Shown: in pieces, positions 15,796 through 24,104 of the stretch
Position numbering within the stretch: position 1 is the stretch's first letter
How the letters are laid out: the number at the start of each line of letters is the position of its first letter
Source of the DNA: Mycobacteriales bacterium
GTDB lineage: Bacteria > Actinomycetota > Actinomycetes > Mycobacteriales > SCTD01
Length of the DNA: 64,000 nt
Direction: 5' to 3'
NCBI GenBank assembly: GCA_030697205.1
Contig: JAUYQP010000032.1
Location: 62,001 to 126,000, forward strand
Translations under genes and position numbers: made by a program
Notes under the pieces: generated by a model
Seen by the model: the letters and a program-made list of their open reading frames with translations, nothing else
Told to the model about the DNA's origin: nothing
Database searches by the model: none

Positions 15796-16707
15796 GTGCC
15801 TGGACAGCTGACGCTCCTCGACGCCCCGAGCCTGTGGTACCGCTCGTTCTACGGCGTGCCCGACTCCATCACGGCCCCGGACGGGACCCCCGTCAACCTC
15901 GTGCGCGGCACGATCGACCTCATCGGCCGCATCGTGAAGGACACCCGCCCGGCCCGACTCGTCGCGGCGCTCGACCTCGACTGGCGGCCCGCTTTCCGGG
16001 TGGTGGCCGTTCCGTCGTACAAGGCTCATCGGGTGGCCGCGGCCGGCGGCGAGGAGGAGCCGCCCTCGCTCACCGTGCAGGTGCCGATCCTGCTCGAGGT
16101 CCTCGACGCGCTGGGGGTCTGCGTGGTCGGCGCGGAGGGGCACGAGGCAGACGACGTCCTCGGGACCTTGTCGACCCGTGACGCCGGACCGGTCGACGTC
16201 GTCACAGGTGACCGTGACCTCTTCCAGCTCGTGGACGACAGCCGAGGCGTGCGGGTCCTCTACACGGTCGAGAAGCTCAAGCCCTACGACGAGGCGGCCG
16301 TCACCGCGAAGTACGGCATCGCCGGCCGGTCCTACGCCGAGTTCGCCGTCCTGCGCGGTGATCCCAGCGACGGGCTGCCCGGTGTCAAGGGCGTGGGCGA
16401 GAAGACCGCTGCGGCGCTGGTCAACCGGTTCCACACGGTGGACGCGATCATCGAGGCCCTCGACGCCGGGTCCGACGACGGGTTCCCCGCGGGCACCCGC
16501 AACAAGCTCGAGGCCGCCCGGGACTACCTCGCCGTCGCCCCAGCGGTGAGCCGCACGGTGCGGGACCTCCCGATCCCTGACCTGGACGACGCGCTCCCCC
16601 GCACGCCGCGTGAGCCCGACCGGCTGCTGGCCCTGTCGGACCGCTGGGGCCTCGAGAGCTCGCTGGAGCGCTTCCTGCAGGCTTGCGAGGTCGCCCACAG
16701 CGCTTGA
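15796..16707 (+). CDS. 5'-3' exonuclease (PIN/FEN-like, Pol I 5'-nuclease family)
   Basis: This 303-residue protein is a stand-alone version of the 5'-nuclease domain of DNA polymerase I. Metal-binding acidic residues are seen in TLLDAPSLWYRSFYG, GHEADDVLG and VTGDRDLFQLV. A helix-hairpin-helix DNA-binding motif follows (GDPSDGLPGVKGVGEKTAA). It removes 5' flaps or RNA primers. The GTG start lies after the XRE gene with an AGAGG-like site upstream. Confidence 0.88.
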   Translation: MPGQLTLLDAPSLWYRSFYGVPDSITAPDGTPVNLVRGTIDLIGRIVKDTRPARLVAALDLDWRPAFRVVAVPSYKAHRVAAAGGEEEPPSLTVQVPILLEVLDALGVCVVGAEGHEADDVLGTLSTRDAGPVDVVTGDRDLFQLVDDSRGVRVLYTVEKLKPYDEAAVTAKYGIAGRSYAEFAVLRGDPSDGLPGVKGVGEKTAAALVNRFHTVDAIIEALDAGSDDGFPAGTRNKLEAARDYLAVAPAVSRTVRDLPIPDLDDALPRTPREPDRLLALSDRWGLESSLERFLQACEVAHSA

Positions 16708-16769
16708 CGCATCGCCCGATCCTGCCGATGGAGGAGTGAGCACGCCAGGAAGGTGGCAGACTCCTACTC

Positions 16770-18470
16770 ATGGGTAACAACGCGCCCGGCTTCTCGGTCC
16801 GCACCCGCGCGGCCGACCTCGCCGACGCCACCGCGACCGAGGTCGACGTCCTCGTCGTCGGCATGGGCGCGACCGGTGCGGGCGTGGCCCTCGATGCGGC
16901 CAGCCGCGGCCTGCGGGTCGCCGTCGTCGACAAGGGCGACCTCGCGAGCGGCACCAGCAGCAAGAGCAGCAAGCTCGTCCACGGCGGCCTGCGCTACCTG
17001 GAGAACTACGAGTTCGGGCTCGTCCGCGAGGGCGTGCTCGAGCGGCAGCTGCTCATGCGGCTCGCCCCGCACCTCGTGCGACCGATGGACTTCCTCTACC
17101 CCGTGTGGCCCGACACGGCCAAGCGGCGGCTGCTGGGGCTGGGACTCACGACGTACGACGTGTTTGCGCTCGCCTCGCTCGGCGGCCGCATGGGCGAGGT
17201 CCGGCGGCACCAGCGGGTCAGTGCCGAGGAGGCCGTCGAGCTGGCGCCGGCACTGGCCGACAGCGGACTGGCCTACTCCTACCTCTACGGCGACTGCGGC
17301 ACCGACGACGCCCGGCTGGTGCTCGCCGTCGTGCAGGCGGCTCGCCGGTTCGGTGCGCTCGTCGTGCCCTACGCCGAGGTCACCGACCTGCAGCAGACCG
17401 ATGGGCGCGTCAGCGGGGCGACGGTCACCGACCGGCTCACGGGGACCGCACTGACCGTGCGCGCCCGCCATGTCGTCAACGCGACCGGCGTGTGGGTCGA
17501 CCACCTGCAAGGGCTCGAGGAGCCCGGGCGCGCCCCGGTGGTCTCCCCGAGCAAGGGCGTGCACGTCGTCGTGCCGCGCGAGCGGCTGCCGCTGCTCAAG
17601 GCCTCGGTGCTGCTGCCGTCGAAGCAGGGCGACGGCAGGTCGATGTTCGCGATCCCGTGGGGGCGGCAGACGATCCTCGGCACGACCGACACCGCCTACG
17701 ACGGCGACCTCGCCGACCTGTCGCTGACGGGCCAGGACCTCGACTACGTGCTCGCGGCCGGCAACGACGTGTTCCGCCGCGGGCTCACCAGCGACGACGT
17801 GCTCGGCGCGTGGGCCGGTGTCCGGCCCCTCATCCGCGAGGCGGGCTCGTCCTCGATGAGCGACGTCTCGCGCCGCCACACCCTCGTCGAGGGCAGCGCA
17901 GGACTGCTGACGATCACCGGCGGCAAGCTCACGACCTACCGGCGGATGGCCAAGGACGTCGTCGACCGCATCGTCGAGCGCGACGGCCGCAAGGCCCGCT
18001 GCCGCACCGACGAGATCCCGCTGTCGGGCACGCGTCCGCTCGAGGCCCTGCAGCAGGAGATCTCCACCGCCGCCGTCCCGCTCGGGCTCGACGACGACGT
18101 CGCCCGCACCCTGGTCCGCCAGGCCGGCGAGCGCGCCTCCGACGTGCTGTCGCTGGTCGCCGCCGACCCAGCGCTCGGCAAGCGGCTGTCGCCTTGGTCG
18201 GCCCACATCGCCGCCGAGGTCGTCCATGCCGCCCGCGCGGAGGGCGCCGTCACCCTCGACGACGTCTTCAGCCGCCGCACCCGGCTGTCACTGCGCTCCA
18301 AGGACGCCGCGCTGCCGGCCGCTCCCGAGGCCGCACGGCTGCTCGCCGCCGAGACCGGCCGCGACGATCGGTGGGCCGCCGCGCAGGTGGCTGCCTACGC
18401 CGATGCCGTCCGTCGCGAGCGCGGGGTCCTCGGCCTCCCCGACGCCGCGCAGCTCCCCGCCGTCGGCTGA
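16770..18470 (+). CDS. glpD: Glycerol-3-phosphate dehydrogenase (FAD-dependent)
   Basis: This 566-residue flavoprotein oxidises glycerol 3-phosphate to dihydroxyacetone phosphate and passes electrons to the quinone pool at the membrane. The FAD-binding VLVVGMGATGAGVALDAASRG is followed by the family block SSKSSKLVHGGLRYLENYEF. IPWGRQTILGTTDTAYDGDL and ITGGKLTTYRRMAKDVVDRI are also present, and the C-terminal helical domain is complete. It ends opposite helY, with a hairpin between them. Confidence 0.93.
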   Translation: MGNNAPGFSVRTRAADLADATATEVDVLVVGMGATGAGVALDAASRGLRVAVVDKGDLASGTSSKSSKLVHGGLRYLENYEFGLVREGVLERQLLMRLAPHLVRPMDFLYPVWPDTAKRRLLGLGLTTYDVFALASLGGRMGEVRRHQRVSAEEAVELAPALADSGLAYSYLYGDCGTDDARLVLAVVQAARRFGALVVPYAEVTDLQQTDGRVSGATVTDRLTGTALTVRARHVVNATGVWVDHLQGLEEPGRAPVVSPSKGVHVVVPRERLPLLKASVLLPSKQGDGRSMFAIPWGRQTILGTTDTAYDGDLADLSLTGQDLDYVLAAGNDVFRRGLTSDDVLGAWAGVRPLIREAGSSSMSDVSRRHTLVEGSAGLLTITGGKLTTYRRMAKDVVDRIVERDGRKARCRTDEIPLSGTRPLEALQQEISTAAVPLGLDDDVARTLVRQAGERASDVLSLVAADPALGKRLSPWSAHIAAEVVHAARAEGAVTLDDVFSRRTRLSLRSKDAALPAAPEAARLLAAETGRDDRWAAAQVAAYADAVRRERGVLGLPDAAQLPAVG

Positions 18471-18517
18471 CAGTCCCCGCCCGCTGACCCTCCCCCGCCG
18501 CGGCGCCCTTCCCCGCT

Positions 18518-18573
18518 GATCTTCGCCTTCTTGCGGCTCGTCACGCTCACCGAATCGCAACAGGACGAAGATC
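18518..18573. terminator. Imperfect 18-bp inverted repeat between convergent glpD and helY
   Basis: GATCTTCGCCTTCTTGCG (18518-18535) pairs with CGCAACAGGACGAAGATC (18556-18573) at 15 of 18 positions around a 20-nt loop. It lies between the 3' ends of two convergent genes and has no T tract. The sequence differs from the other repeat families, but the position is like them. It is a likely bidirectional terminator. Confidence 0.6.
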
Positions 18574-18619
18574 GTCCGCAGGTGTAGGGGTACGGGCCGG
18601 GCGGGCGGGTGGCGGGCGG

Positions 18620-21322
18620 TCAGGTCACGGAGGTGTAGGCGACGACGCCGCGGCGGACCGCGGTGACCGCCTTGCGCGCACTGCCGCGCACCTCGGCCGG
18701 TGCGATGTCGGCGATCTGCCCGAGCAGGTCGAGCAGCTGCTTGCACCAGCGCACGAAGTCGCCCGCGGTCAGTTCGTCGCCGTCACCGAGGACGGTGTCG
18801 AGGCCCGCCCCGGAGGCCCAGGCGTACGCCGCCGCGGCGAACCCCGGGTCGGGCTCACGGAGCAGTTCGACCTTGTGGCGACCCTCGAGGTCGGCGAGCC
18901 GGGCCCAGAGCCGCGAGACCTCCGCGAGGGCGCCCTCGACGGCACCGCTCGGGACCCGCACCGCGCCGCCCTCGGGCCGGCGGGCGCTGTAGACGAGCGA
19001 CGACACCACCGCGGCGAGCTCGGCCGGACCGAGGCCGTCCCAGGCGCCGGTGCGCAGGCACTCGACCACCAGCAGGTCGGTCTCGCTGTAGACCCGGGCG
19101 AGCTGTCGGCCGGCGTCGGTGACCTCGTCATCGGCGAGGTAGCCGAGCTCGGTCAGCACCGCGCAGACCCGGTCGAAGGTCCGGGCGATCGAGCCGGTCT
19201 TGCCGGCGACGCGGTGCTCGAGGGCGTCGGTGTCGTGGCGCAGCCGCACCCACCGCTCGGCCCACCGCATGTGGGCCTCGCGGTCGTCGCAGCCGTGCAC
19301 CGGGTGCCGCCGCAGGGCGGCCCGCAGCGACTGCAGCTGGTCGTCGTCTCCGGGGTTGGACCGCCCGGCCCGCCCCGTGCGCGGGCCGCGCGAGTCGAGG
19401 CCGAGGTTGCGCAGCGAGGAGGCGAGGTCGCGCCGGACCTGCGGCTGGCGGTGGTCGACCCGCTTGGGCAGCCGCACCTGGGCGAGCGCCTCGACCGCGG
19501 ACGGGAAGTCTGCGGGTGAGAGCCGGCCCGCCCAGCGGTCCTCGGTGACGACCAGCGGGTGCGCGTCGCCACCCATCGACAGGCCCGGGTCGAGCACCAC
19601 GGCGAGCCCGGTGCGGCGCCCGTGCGGCACCCGGATCACGTCACCGGGCTTGAGGGCCTCGAGCGACTGCGCTGCCGCCGCCCGGCGCGACGCCGCGCCG
19701 GTGCGGGCGAGGTCGGTCTCGCGCCGCTTCACCGATGCGCGGAGCTCGGCGTACTCCTGGGTGTCACCGAGGTGGCAGGTCATCGCCTCGGTGTAGCCGG
19801 CCAGCGCCTCGAGGTTGCGCGAGACCTGGCGGGCGAGGCCGACGACGGAGCGGTCGGCCTGGAACTGCGCGAAGGAGCTCTCGAGCAGCGCCCGCGCGGG
19901 CTCGCGACCGACCGAGCCGACCAGGTTGCAGGCCATGTTGTAGGACGGGCGGAAGCTCGACCGCAACGGGTAGGTGCGGGTCGAGGCGAGGCCCGCGACC
20001 GCCTTCGGGTCGAGGCCCTGCTGCCACAGCACGACGGCGTGGCCCTCGACGTCGATGCCGCGGCGGCCGGCGCGGCCGGTGAGCTGGGTGTACTCCCCCG
20101 GGGTCACGTCGGCGTGGGTCTCGCCGTTCCACTTCACGAGCTTCTCGAGCACGACCGACCGGGCCGGCATGTTGATGCCGAGCGCGAGCGTCTCCGTGGC
20201 GAAGACCGCCTTGACGAGCCCCTGGACGAACAGTTCCTCGACGACCTCCTTGAAGGTCGGCAGCATCCCCGCGTGGTGCGCGGCCAGCCCGCGCTCGAGC
20301 CCCTCGAGCCAGTCCCAGTAGCCCAGGACGCGCAGGTCCTCGCGCGGGATGTCGGCCGTGCGCCGCTCGACGTGGCGGCGGACCGTCTCGCGCTCCTCGG
20401 CGGTGTTGAGCCGCAACCCGGAGCGCAGGCACTGCTCGACGGCCGCGGCGCAGCCGGCCCGGCTGAAGACGAAGGTGATCGCGGGCAGCAGCCCCTCGCG
20501 GTCGAGCCGCTCGATGACGTCGGGCCGCGACGCCTGGTGGCGCCGGGCAGGTCGTTCCCGGTCCCCGCTCCGCCCGCGGGGCAGGTAGCGCTCCTCGTCG
20601 CGCGCCAGCCGCACGAGCTCCGGGTTGACGTCGCGCTGGTCCTGGTCAACGAAGAGGTCGTAGAGGCGCGTGCCCACCAGGACGTGCTGCCACAGCGGCA
20701 CCGGCCGGTGCTCCTCGACGACGATCGTGGTGTCGCCGCGCACCGTCACGAGCCACTCGCCGAACTCCTCGGCGTTGCTCACCGTCGCCGACAGCGAGAC
20801 GACCGCCACCTCGTCGGGCAGGTGGATGATCACCTCTTCCCAGACCGCCCCGCGCTCGCGGTCGGCGAGGTAGTGGACCTCGTCCATGACGACGTGCGAC
20901 AGCCCGCGCAGGGCGTCCGAGCCGGCGTAGAGCATGTTGCGCAGGACCTCGGTGGTCATGACGACCACGTCCGCGTCGCCGTTGACCGCGTTGTCGCCGG
21001 TGAGCAGGCCGACGCGGTCGGGCCCGTGGCGGTCGACGAGGTCGGCGTACTTCTGGTTGGACAGCGCCTTGATCGGCGTCGTGTAGAAGCACTTGCCGCC
21101 GCCGCGCAGGGCGAGGTGCACGGCGAACTCCCCGACCACCGTCTTGCCGGCGCCGGTGGGAGCCGCGACAAGCACGCCCTGACCCGCCTCGAGGGCCTGG
21201 CAGGCGGTGCGCTGGAAGGCGTCGAGCCCGAAGGGGTAGCCGACCTCGAACTCCGCGAGCGCGACACCGACCTGGGTCCTGCGGAACGCCGCGTAGCGCT
21301 CGGCGGGCGAGGGCTCGCTCAT
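18620..21322 (-). CDS. helY: DEAD/DEAH-box RNA helicase, HelY/Mtr4-like
   Basis: This 900-residue superfamily 2 helicase has Walker A in VLVAAPTGAGKTVVGEFA, motif Ia TPIKALSNQKY, motif II VVMDEVHYLADRERG and motif III SLSATVSNAEEFGEW. Motifs V and VI are in VFATETLALGINMPARSVV and TQLTGRAGRRGIDVEGHAVV. The C-terminal half carries the long helical region of Ski2/Mtr4 relatives. The position next to tatC and tatA is the same as in mycobacteria. A -10 hexamer, TAGGGT, 6 nt before the ATG uses the stop codon of the kinase gene upstream, giving it its own leaderless transcript. Confidence 0.9.
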   Translation of the reverse strand: MSEPSPAERYAAFRRTQVGVALAEFEVGYPFGLDAFQRTACQALEAGQGVLVAAPTGAGKTVVGEFAVHLALRGGGKCFYTTPIKALSNQKYADLVDRHGPDRVGLLTGDNAVNGDADVVVMTTEVLRNMLYAGSDALRGLSHVVMDEVHYLADRERGAVWEEVIIHLPDEVAVVSLSATVSNAEEFGEWLVTVRGDTTIVVEEHRPVPLWQHVLVGTRLYDLFVDQDQRDVNPELVRLARDEERYLPRGRSGDRERPARRHQASRPDVIERLDREGLLPAITFVFSRAGCAAAVEQCLRSGLRLNTAEERETVRRHVERRTADIPREDLRVLGYWDWLEGLERGLAAHHAGMLPTFKEVVEELFVQGLVKAVFATETLALGINMPARSVVLEKLVKWNGETHADVTPGEYTQLTGRAGRRGIDVEGHAVVLWQQGLDPKAVAGLASTRTYPLRSSFRPSYNMACNLVGSVGREPARALLESSFAQFQADRSVVGLARQVSRNLEALAGYTEAMTCHLGDTQEYAELRASVKRRETDLARTGAASRRAAAAQSLEALKPGDVIRVPHGRRTGLAVVLDPGLSMGGDAHPLVVTEDRWAGRLSPADFPSAVEALAQVRLPKRVDHRQPQVRRDLASSLRNLGLDSRGPRTGRAGRSNPGDDDQLQSLRAALRRHPVHGCDDREAHMRWAERWVRLRHDTDALEHRVAGKTGSIARTFDRVCAVLTELGYLADDEVTDAGRQLARVYSETDLLVVECLRTGAWDGLGPAELAAVVSSLVYSARRPEGGAVRVPSGAVEGALAEVSRLWARLADLEGRHKVELLREPDPGFAAAAYAWASGAGLDTVLGDGDELTAGDFVRWCKQLLDLLGQIADIAPAEVRGSARKAVTAVRRGVVAYTSVT

Positions 21323-21328
21323 CCCACG

Positions 21329-21334
21329 ACCCTA
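21329..21334 (-). promoter_or_regulatory. Leaderless -10 element of helY built on the kinase stop codon
   Basis: On the minus strand TAGGGT begins with the TAG stop of the diacylglycerol kinase gene (21334-21332). Six nucleotides later comes ATG 21322. Confidence 0.55.
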
Positions 21335-22234
21335 CGTCGCTGGAGGTGTCCCGATCACGCGCAGCGCGCCGGGGACCACCGTTGTCGTGAGCGGCAGCCG
21401 ACCGAGGGCCTCGCCGTCGGCGTAGACGCTCGCGTCCCCCTCGATGCGGACCTCGCGGGCCCGCCCGGTCCAGACCTCCGGCGCCGCGAGATGGCCGCCC
21501 CGGAAGACCGACGGGAACAGCCGCAGGAAGCGCCTGCGCGACATCTCCCCGATGACGACGACGTCGAGCAGGCCGTCGTCGAGCCGGGCGTCGGGGCAGA
21601 CCCGCATGCCCCCGCCGTACGACGGGGCGTTGCCGACGGCGACGAGCATCGCGTCGACCTGGCGTGGCACCCCGTCGAGCACGAGCAGGAAGCGCTTCGG
21701 CCGGTAGCTCATGAGCTCCGCGACGACGGCCACGTCGTAGCGCCGACGGCCGCGGGGGAAGCGCATCCGGTTGGCGCGGTCGTTGGTCGCGGCATCGAAG
21801 CCGGTGCCGAGCACGCACGCCCACCACTGGTCGCCGCACCGCACCGCGTCGACCTGGCGCGCGGGTGCGGTCAGCAGCAGCTGGGCGCTGCGGGCGGGGT
21901 CGCCGAGCGGCAGTCCGAGGGCCCGCGCGAGGTCGTTGCCGGTGCCGGTCGGGACCAGCCCGAAGCCCGTGGGTGTCCCCGCGACGGCCTGCAGCGCCAG
22001 GTGGGCCATCCCGTCACCACCGACCGCGACGAGCGCCTCGGCGCCCTGCGCGACCGCCTCGCTGCACAGCCGCGCGGCATCGGGCCCGTCGTGGCCGACG
22101 ACGCGGACGACGGAGGTGCCCGCGGCGCGCAGGTGCTGCTCGACGACGTCGGCCGCCCTGCCCGCGCGGCCCTTGCCGCTGGCCGGGTTGACGACCAGCG
22201 CGACCCGCCCGAGCCCGCTCGGAGCGCCGGTCAG
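21332..22234 (-). CDS. Diacylglycerol kinase family lipid kinase, apparent CTG start
   Basis: This protein of about 300 residues is of the DagK/YegS type and phosphorylates diacylglycerol or a related lipid. ALVVNPASGKGRAG is the N-terminal nucleotide-binding block. VAVGGDGMAHLALQAV holds the GGDG motif, LVPTGTGNDLARALGLPLG follows, and DGEALGRLPL is near the C terminus. In frame, no ATG, GTG or TTG lies between the tatC stop and the first conserved strand. The best start is CTG 22234, overlapping the tatC stop (CTGA), with GAGGTG as ribosome binding site. It is probably co-transcribed with tatAC. Confidence 0.85.
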   Translation of the reverse strand: MTGAPSGLGRVALVVNPASGKGRAGRAADVVEQHLRAAGTSVVRVVGHDGPDAARLCSEAVAQGAEALVAVGGDGMAHLALQAVAGTPTGFGLVPTGTGNDLARALGLPLGDPARSAQLLLTAPARQVDAVRCGDQWWACVLGTGFDAATNDRANRMRFPRGRRRYDVAVVAELMSYRPKRFLLVLDGVPRQVDAMLVAVGNAPSYGGGMRVCPDARLDDGLLDVVVIGEMSRRRFLRLFPSVFRGGHLAAPEVWTGRAREVRIEGDASVYADGEALGRLPLTTTVVPGALRVIGTPPAT

Positions 22235-23085
22235 AGCGCCGACACCTCGTCGTCGGCGAGCCCGCTGTAGTCCTCGCCGCTGCCGCGCCGGGCGCGCTCG
22301 CGCAGCCGCGCGATGACGATGCAGGCTTCGTAGAGCAGGTAGATCGGGATGGCCATGAAGCAGAACGTGAACGGGTCCTGCGACGGCGTGATGAGCGCGC
22401 TGCCCGTGAAGATCCCGAGGATCATCCCGCGGCGCCAGGCGCGCATCTTCGACGACGGGAAGACCCCGACGACGTTGAGGAACAGCACCAGCACCGGGAA
22501 CTCGAAGGCCACTCCGAACGCGAGCAGGCACAGCGTGAGGAACGACAGGTAGCTCTGGATCGACAGCAGCGTGTTGATGTCGCCGCCACCGACCTCGAGC
22601 AGGAAGTCGAGCCCGCGGCTGACGGTGAGGTAGGCGAAGGTCGTCCCGACGAGGAAGAGCAGCAACGCGGCGGCGAGGAAGCCCGCGGCGTACTTCTTCT
22701 CCTTGCGGTGCAGCGCCGGGGTGATGAAAGCCCCGAGCTGGTAGAGCCACACCGGTGACGAGACGATCGCGCCGCCGATGAAGGCGACCCGCAGCCGGAC
22801 CTTGAACTGGTCGAAGATCCCGAAGGCTGTGAGGTCGCAGTTCTCCGCGCCGGCGCGGGTGTCGCAGTAGGGCTGGCGCAGGAAGTCGTAGGCCGGCTCC
22901 CAGAAGACGAACACCACGACCACGCAGACCGCGAGCGCCGCGAGCGACTTGGCCGAGCGGTTGCGCAGCTCGACGAGGTGCTCGATCAGGCTCATCCGAC
23001 CGTCACCGGACGACCCGAGCGTCTCCTCGGTGGACGGCGGCGCGGTGGGCGGCCCGGGTGGGCGGGGGGTGGCGGGTCGGCCCAC
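22231..23085 (-). CDS. tatC: Sec-independent protein translocase subunit TatC
   Basis: This 284-residue integral membrane protein is the substrate receptor of the twin-arginine translocase. The conserved N-terminal motif MSLIEHLVELRNRSAKSL follows a Pro-rich extension of about 30 residues. Six membrane segments are evident (for example LAALAVCVVVVFVFW and FLAAALLLFLVGTTFAYL), and FEFPVLVLFLN is typical. It begins directly after tatA and the two form an operon. A predicted Tat substrate, the hydrolase at 43779, lies in this window. Confidence 0.95.
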   Translation of the reverse strand: MGRPATPRPPGPPTAPPSTEETLGSSGDGRMSLIEHLVELRNRSAKSLAALAVCVVVVFVFWEPAYDFLRQPYCDTRAGAENCDLTAFGIFDQFKVRLRVAFIGGAIVSSPVWLYQLGAFITPALHRKEKKYAAGFLAAALLLFLVGTTFAYLTVSRGLDFLLEVGGGDINTLLSIQSYLSFLTLCLLAFGVAFEFPVLVLFLNVVGVFPSSKMRAWRRGMILGIFTGSALITPSQDPFTFCFMAIPIYLLYEACIVIARLRERARRGSGEDYSGLADDEVSAL

Positions 23086-23310
23086 CTACGGGTTGCTCTG
23101 GTCGGACTGGCGGTTCTTGTCCGCGATGACCGGCGGGAGGGAGGTGTCGGACTCCGACGTGCCGTCCTCGCGCAGGCCCTTCGTCTCGGCCTTGAAGATC
23201 CGCAGCGAGCGACCCAGCGAGCGCGACGCGTCCGGCAGCCTCTTCGCGCCGAACAGGACCATGACGACCACGGCGATGATGAGAATCTCGGTGGTGCCGA
23301 GGTTGGGCAC
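23086..23310 (-). CDS. tatA: Sec-independent protein translocase subunit TatA
   Basis: This 74-residue protein has one N-terminal membrane segment ([19 protein letters not shown]), the FGAKRLPD hinge with an amphipathic helix, and a polar tail. It forms the Tat pore with TatC. The GTG start at 23310 has AGGAGGT upstream, and a -10 TAGGCT (23344-23339) gives a leader of about 25 nt. Confidence 0.93.
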   Translation of the reverse strand: MPNLGTTEILIIAVVVMVLFGAKRLPDASRSLGRSLRIFKAETKGLREDGTSESDTSLPPVIADKNRQSDQSNP

Positions 23311-23338
23311 GACGTACCTCCTGGTTGGGCCTGTCGCC

Positions 23339-23344
23339 AGCCTA
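23339..23344 (-). promoter_or_regulatory. -10 element of the tatA-tatC operon
   Basis: TAGGCT on the minus strand is followed by about 28 nt that contain AGGAGGT before GTG 23310. Unlike most promoters in this window, this one makes a leadered transcript. Confidence 0.45.
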
Positions 23345-23405
23345 CGCCGGACCGTGGCTGTCGAGCGTCCTCACGGCGAACGCCGAGTGGACCGGCAGCG
23401 ACCAG

Positions 23406-23582
23406 TCAGCGCCGGGTGGGCGGCTGCTGGACCTCGAGCCCGGCACTCGCGCGGTCGACGACCTCGCTGATGCGGCTCACCGAGCCGCCGAGCGCCTTCA
23501 CGGCGCCCCAGAGCCGCCACGCCAGCGCCCCGAAGAGCACGAGCGTGACCAGGACGAGCAGGACTCCCGCGACCCAGACCAC
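23406..23582 (-). CDS. Small single-pass membrane protein (58 residues), unknown
   Basis: This short frame starts with GTG and encodes an N-terminal membrane segment (VAGVLLVLVTLVLFGALAW). A short amphipathic region (WGAVKALGGSVSRISEVVDR) and a polar tail follow. A TAGCCT hexamer ends 6 nt before the start, as for other leaderless genes here, which supports it as a real gene. Its place before tatA and after the zinc-ribbon gene suggests part of a co-oriented cluster. I recognise no family. Confidence 0.65.
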   Translation of the reverse strand: MVWVAGVLLVLVTLVLFGALAWRLWGAVKALGGSVSRISEVVDRASAGLEVQQPPTRR

Positions 23583-23588
23583 GGGTCG

Positions 23589-23594
23589 AGGCTA
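23589..23594 (-). promoter_or_regulatory. Leaderless -10 element of the 58-residue membrane protein
   Basis: TAGCCT on the minus strand is followed by CGACCC and GTG 23582. It has the same hexamer and spacing as the lat and DUF3866 starts. Confidence 0.55.
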
Positions 23595-23605
23595 CCGAGT
23601 GGGGC

Positions 23606-23938
23606 CTACGGGCTGACGGAGGCGCCGGCGAGGGACGCGATGAGGTCGGTCTCGCCGAGCTGCAGCGCGAAGTCGAGCAGGTCGTCGTAGGACAGCGTGG
23701 CGCCCGGGTGCGGCTCGAGGGCCTCGGCCGGGACGTCCCAGACCTGGGCGGGGACGCCACCGCTGACCAGCAGCGACACGACGTGGTCGTCGGCCGGCTT
23801 GCGGATCTCGTCGGCGCAGGTCGGGCAGTCGAAGCGGTAGTAGGAGAGCGGTGCGTGGCTGCAGACCATGAGCGCGACGTCCGCGGGGGTCAGCTCGACC
23901 TCGCCGCAGGTGGGGCAGCTCGCCTTGATGGTCGTCAT
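23606..23938 (-). CDS. Small zinc-ribbon-like protein, hypothetical
   Basis: This 110-residue protein has two CPTC-type knuckles (KASCPTCGEVEL near residue 8 and RFDCPTCADEIRKPA near residue 45), spaced as in a zinc ribbon. An acidic helical C-terminal half follows. The ATG has AGGAG 7 nt upstream. It lies between pafC and tatA, all leftward. I do not assign a function; RNA polymerase or redox roles would be guesses. Confidence 0.7.
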   Translation of the reverse strand: MTTIKASCPTCGEVELTPADVALMVCSHAPLSYYRFDCPTCADEIRKPADDHVVSLLVSGGVPAQVWDVPAEALEPHPGATLSYDDLLDFALQLGETDLIASLAGASVSP

Positions 23939-24018
23939 CGCGGTCTCCTCGGGTGCCAGGTGTCGCGCCGGTGGTGCGGCACAAGCGGCATCGGCAGATC
24001 CGGCCGATCGCTTGACGA

Positions 24019-24034
24019 CCATCCGCAGGGATGG
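24019..24034. terminator. Short hairpin between pafC and the zinc-ribbon gene
   Basis: CCATCC and GGATGG pair around the tetraloop GCAG. It lies about 70 nt past the pafC stop and no T tract follows. Confidence 0.35.
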
Positions 24035-24104
24035 CACGGAGTGACTACGACCCGGTCCAGGAGGTCCAGGTCGGGCGCAGGGCCGTTCGGCGCAGCAGCG
24101 AGGC

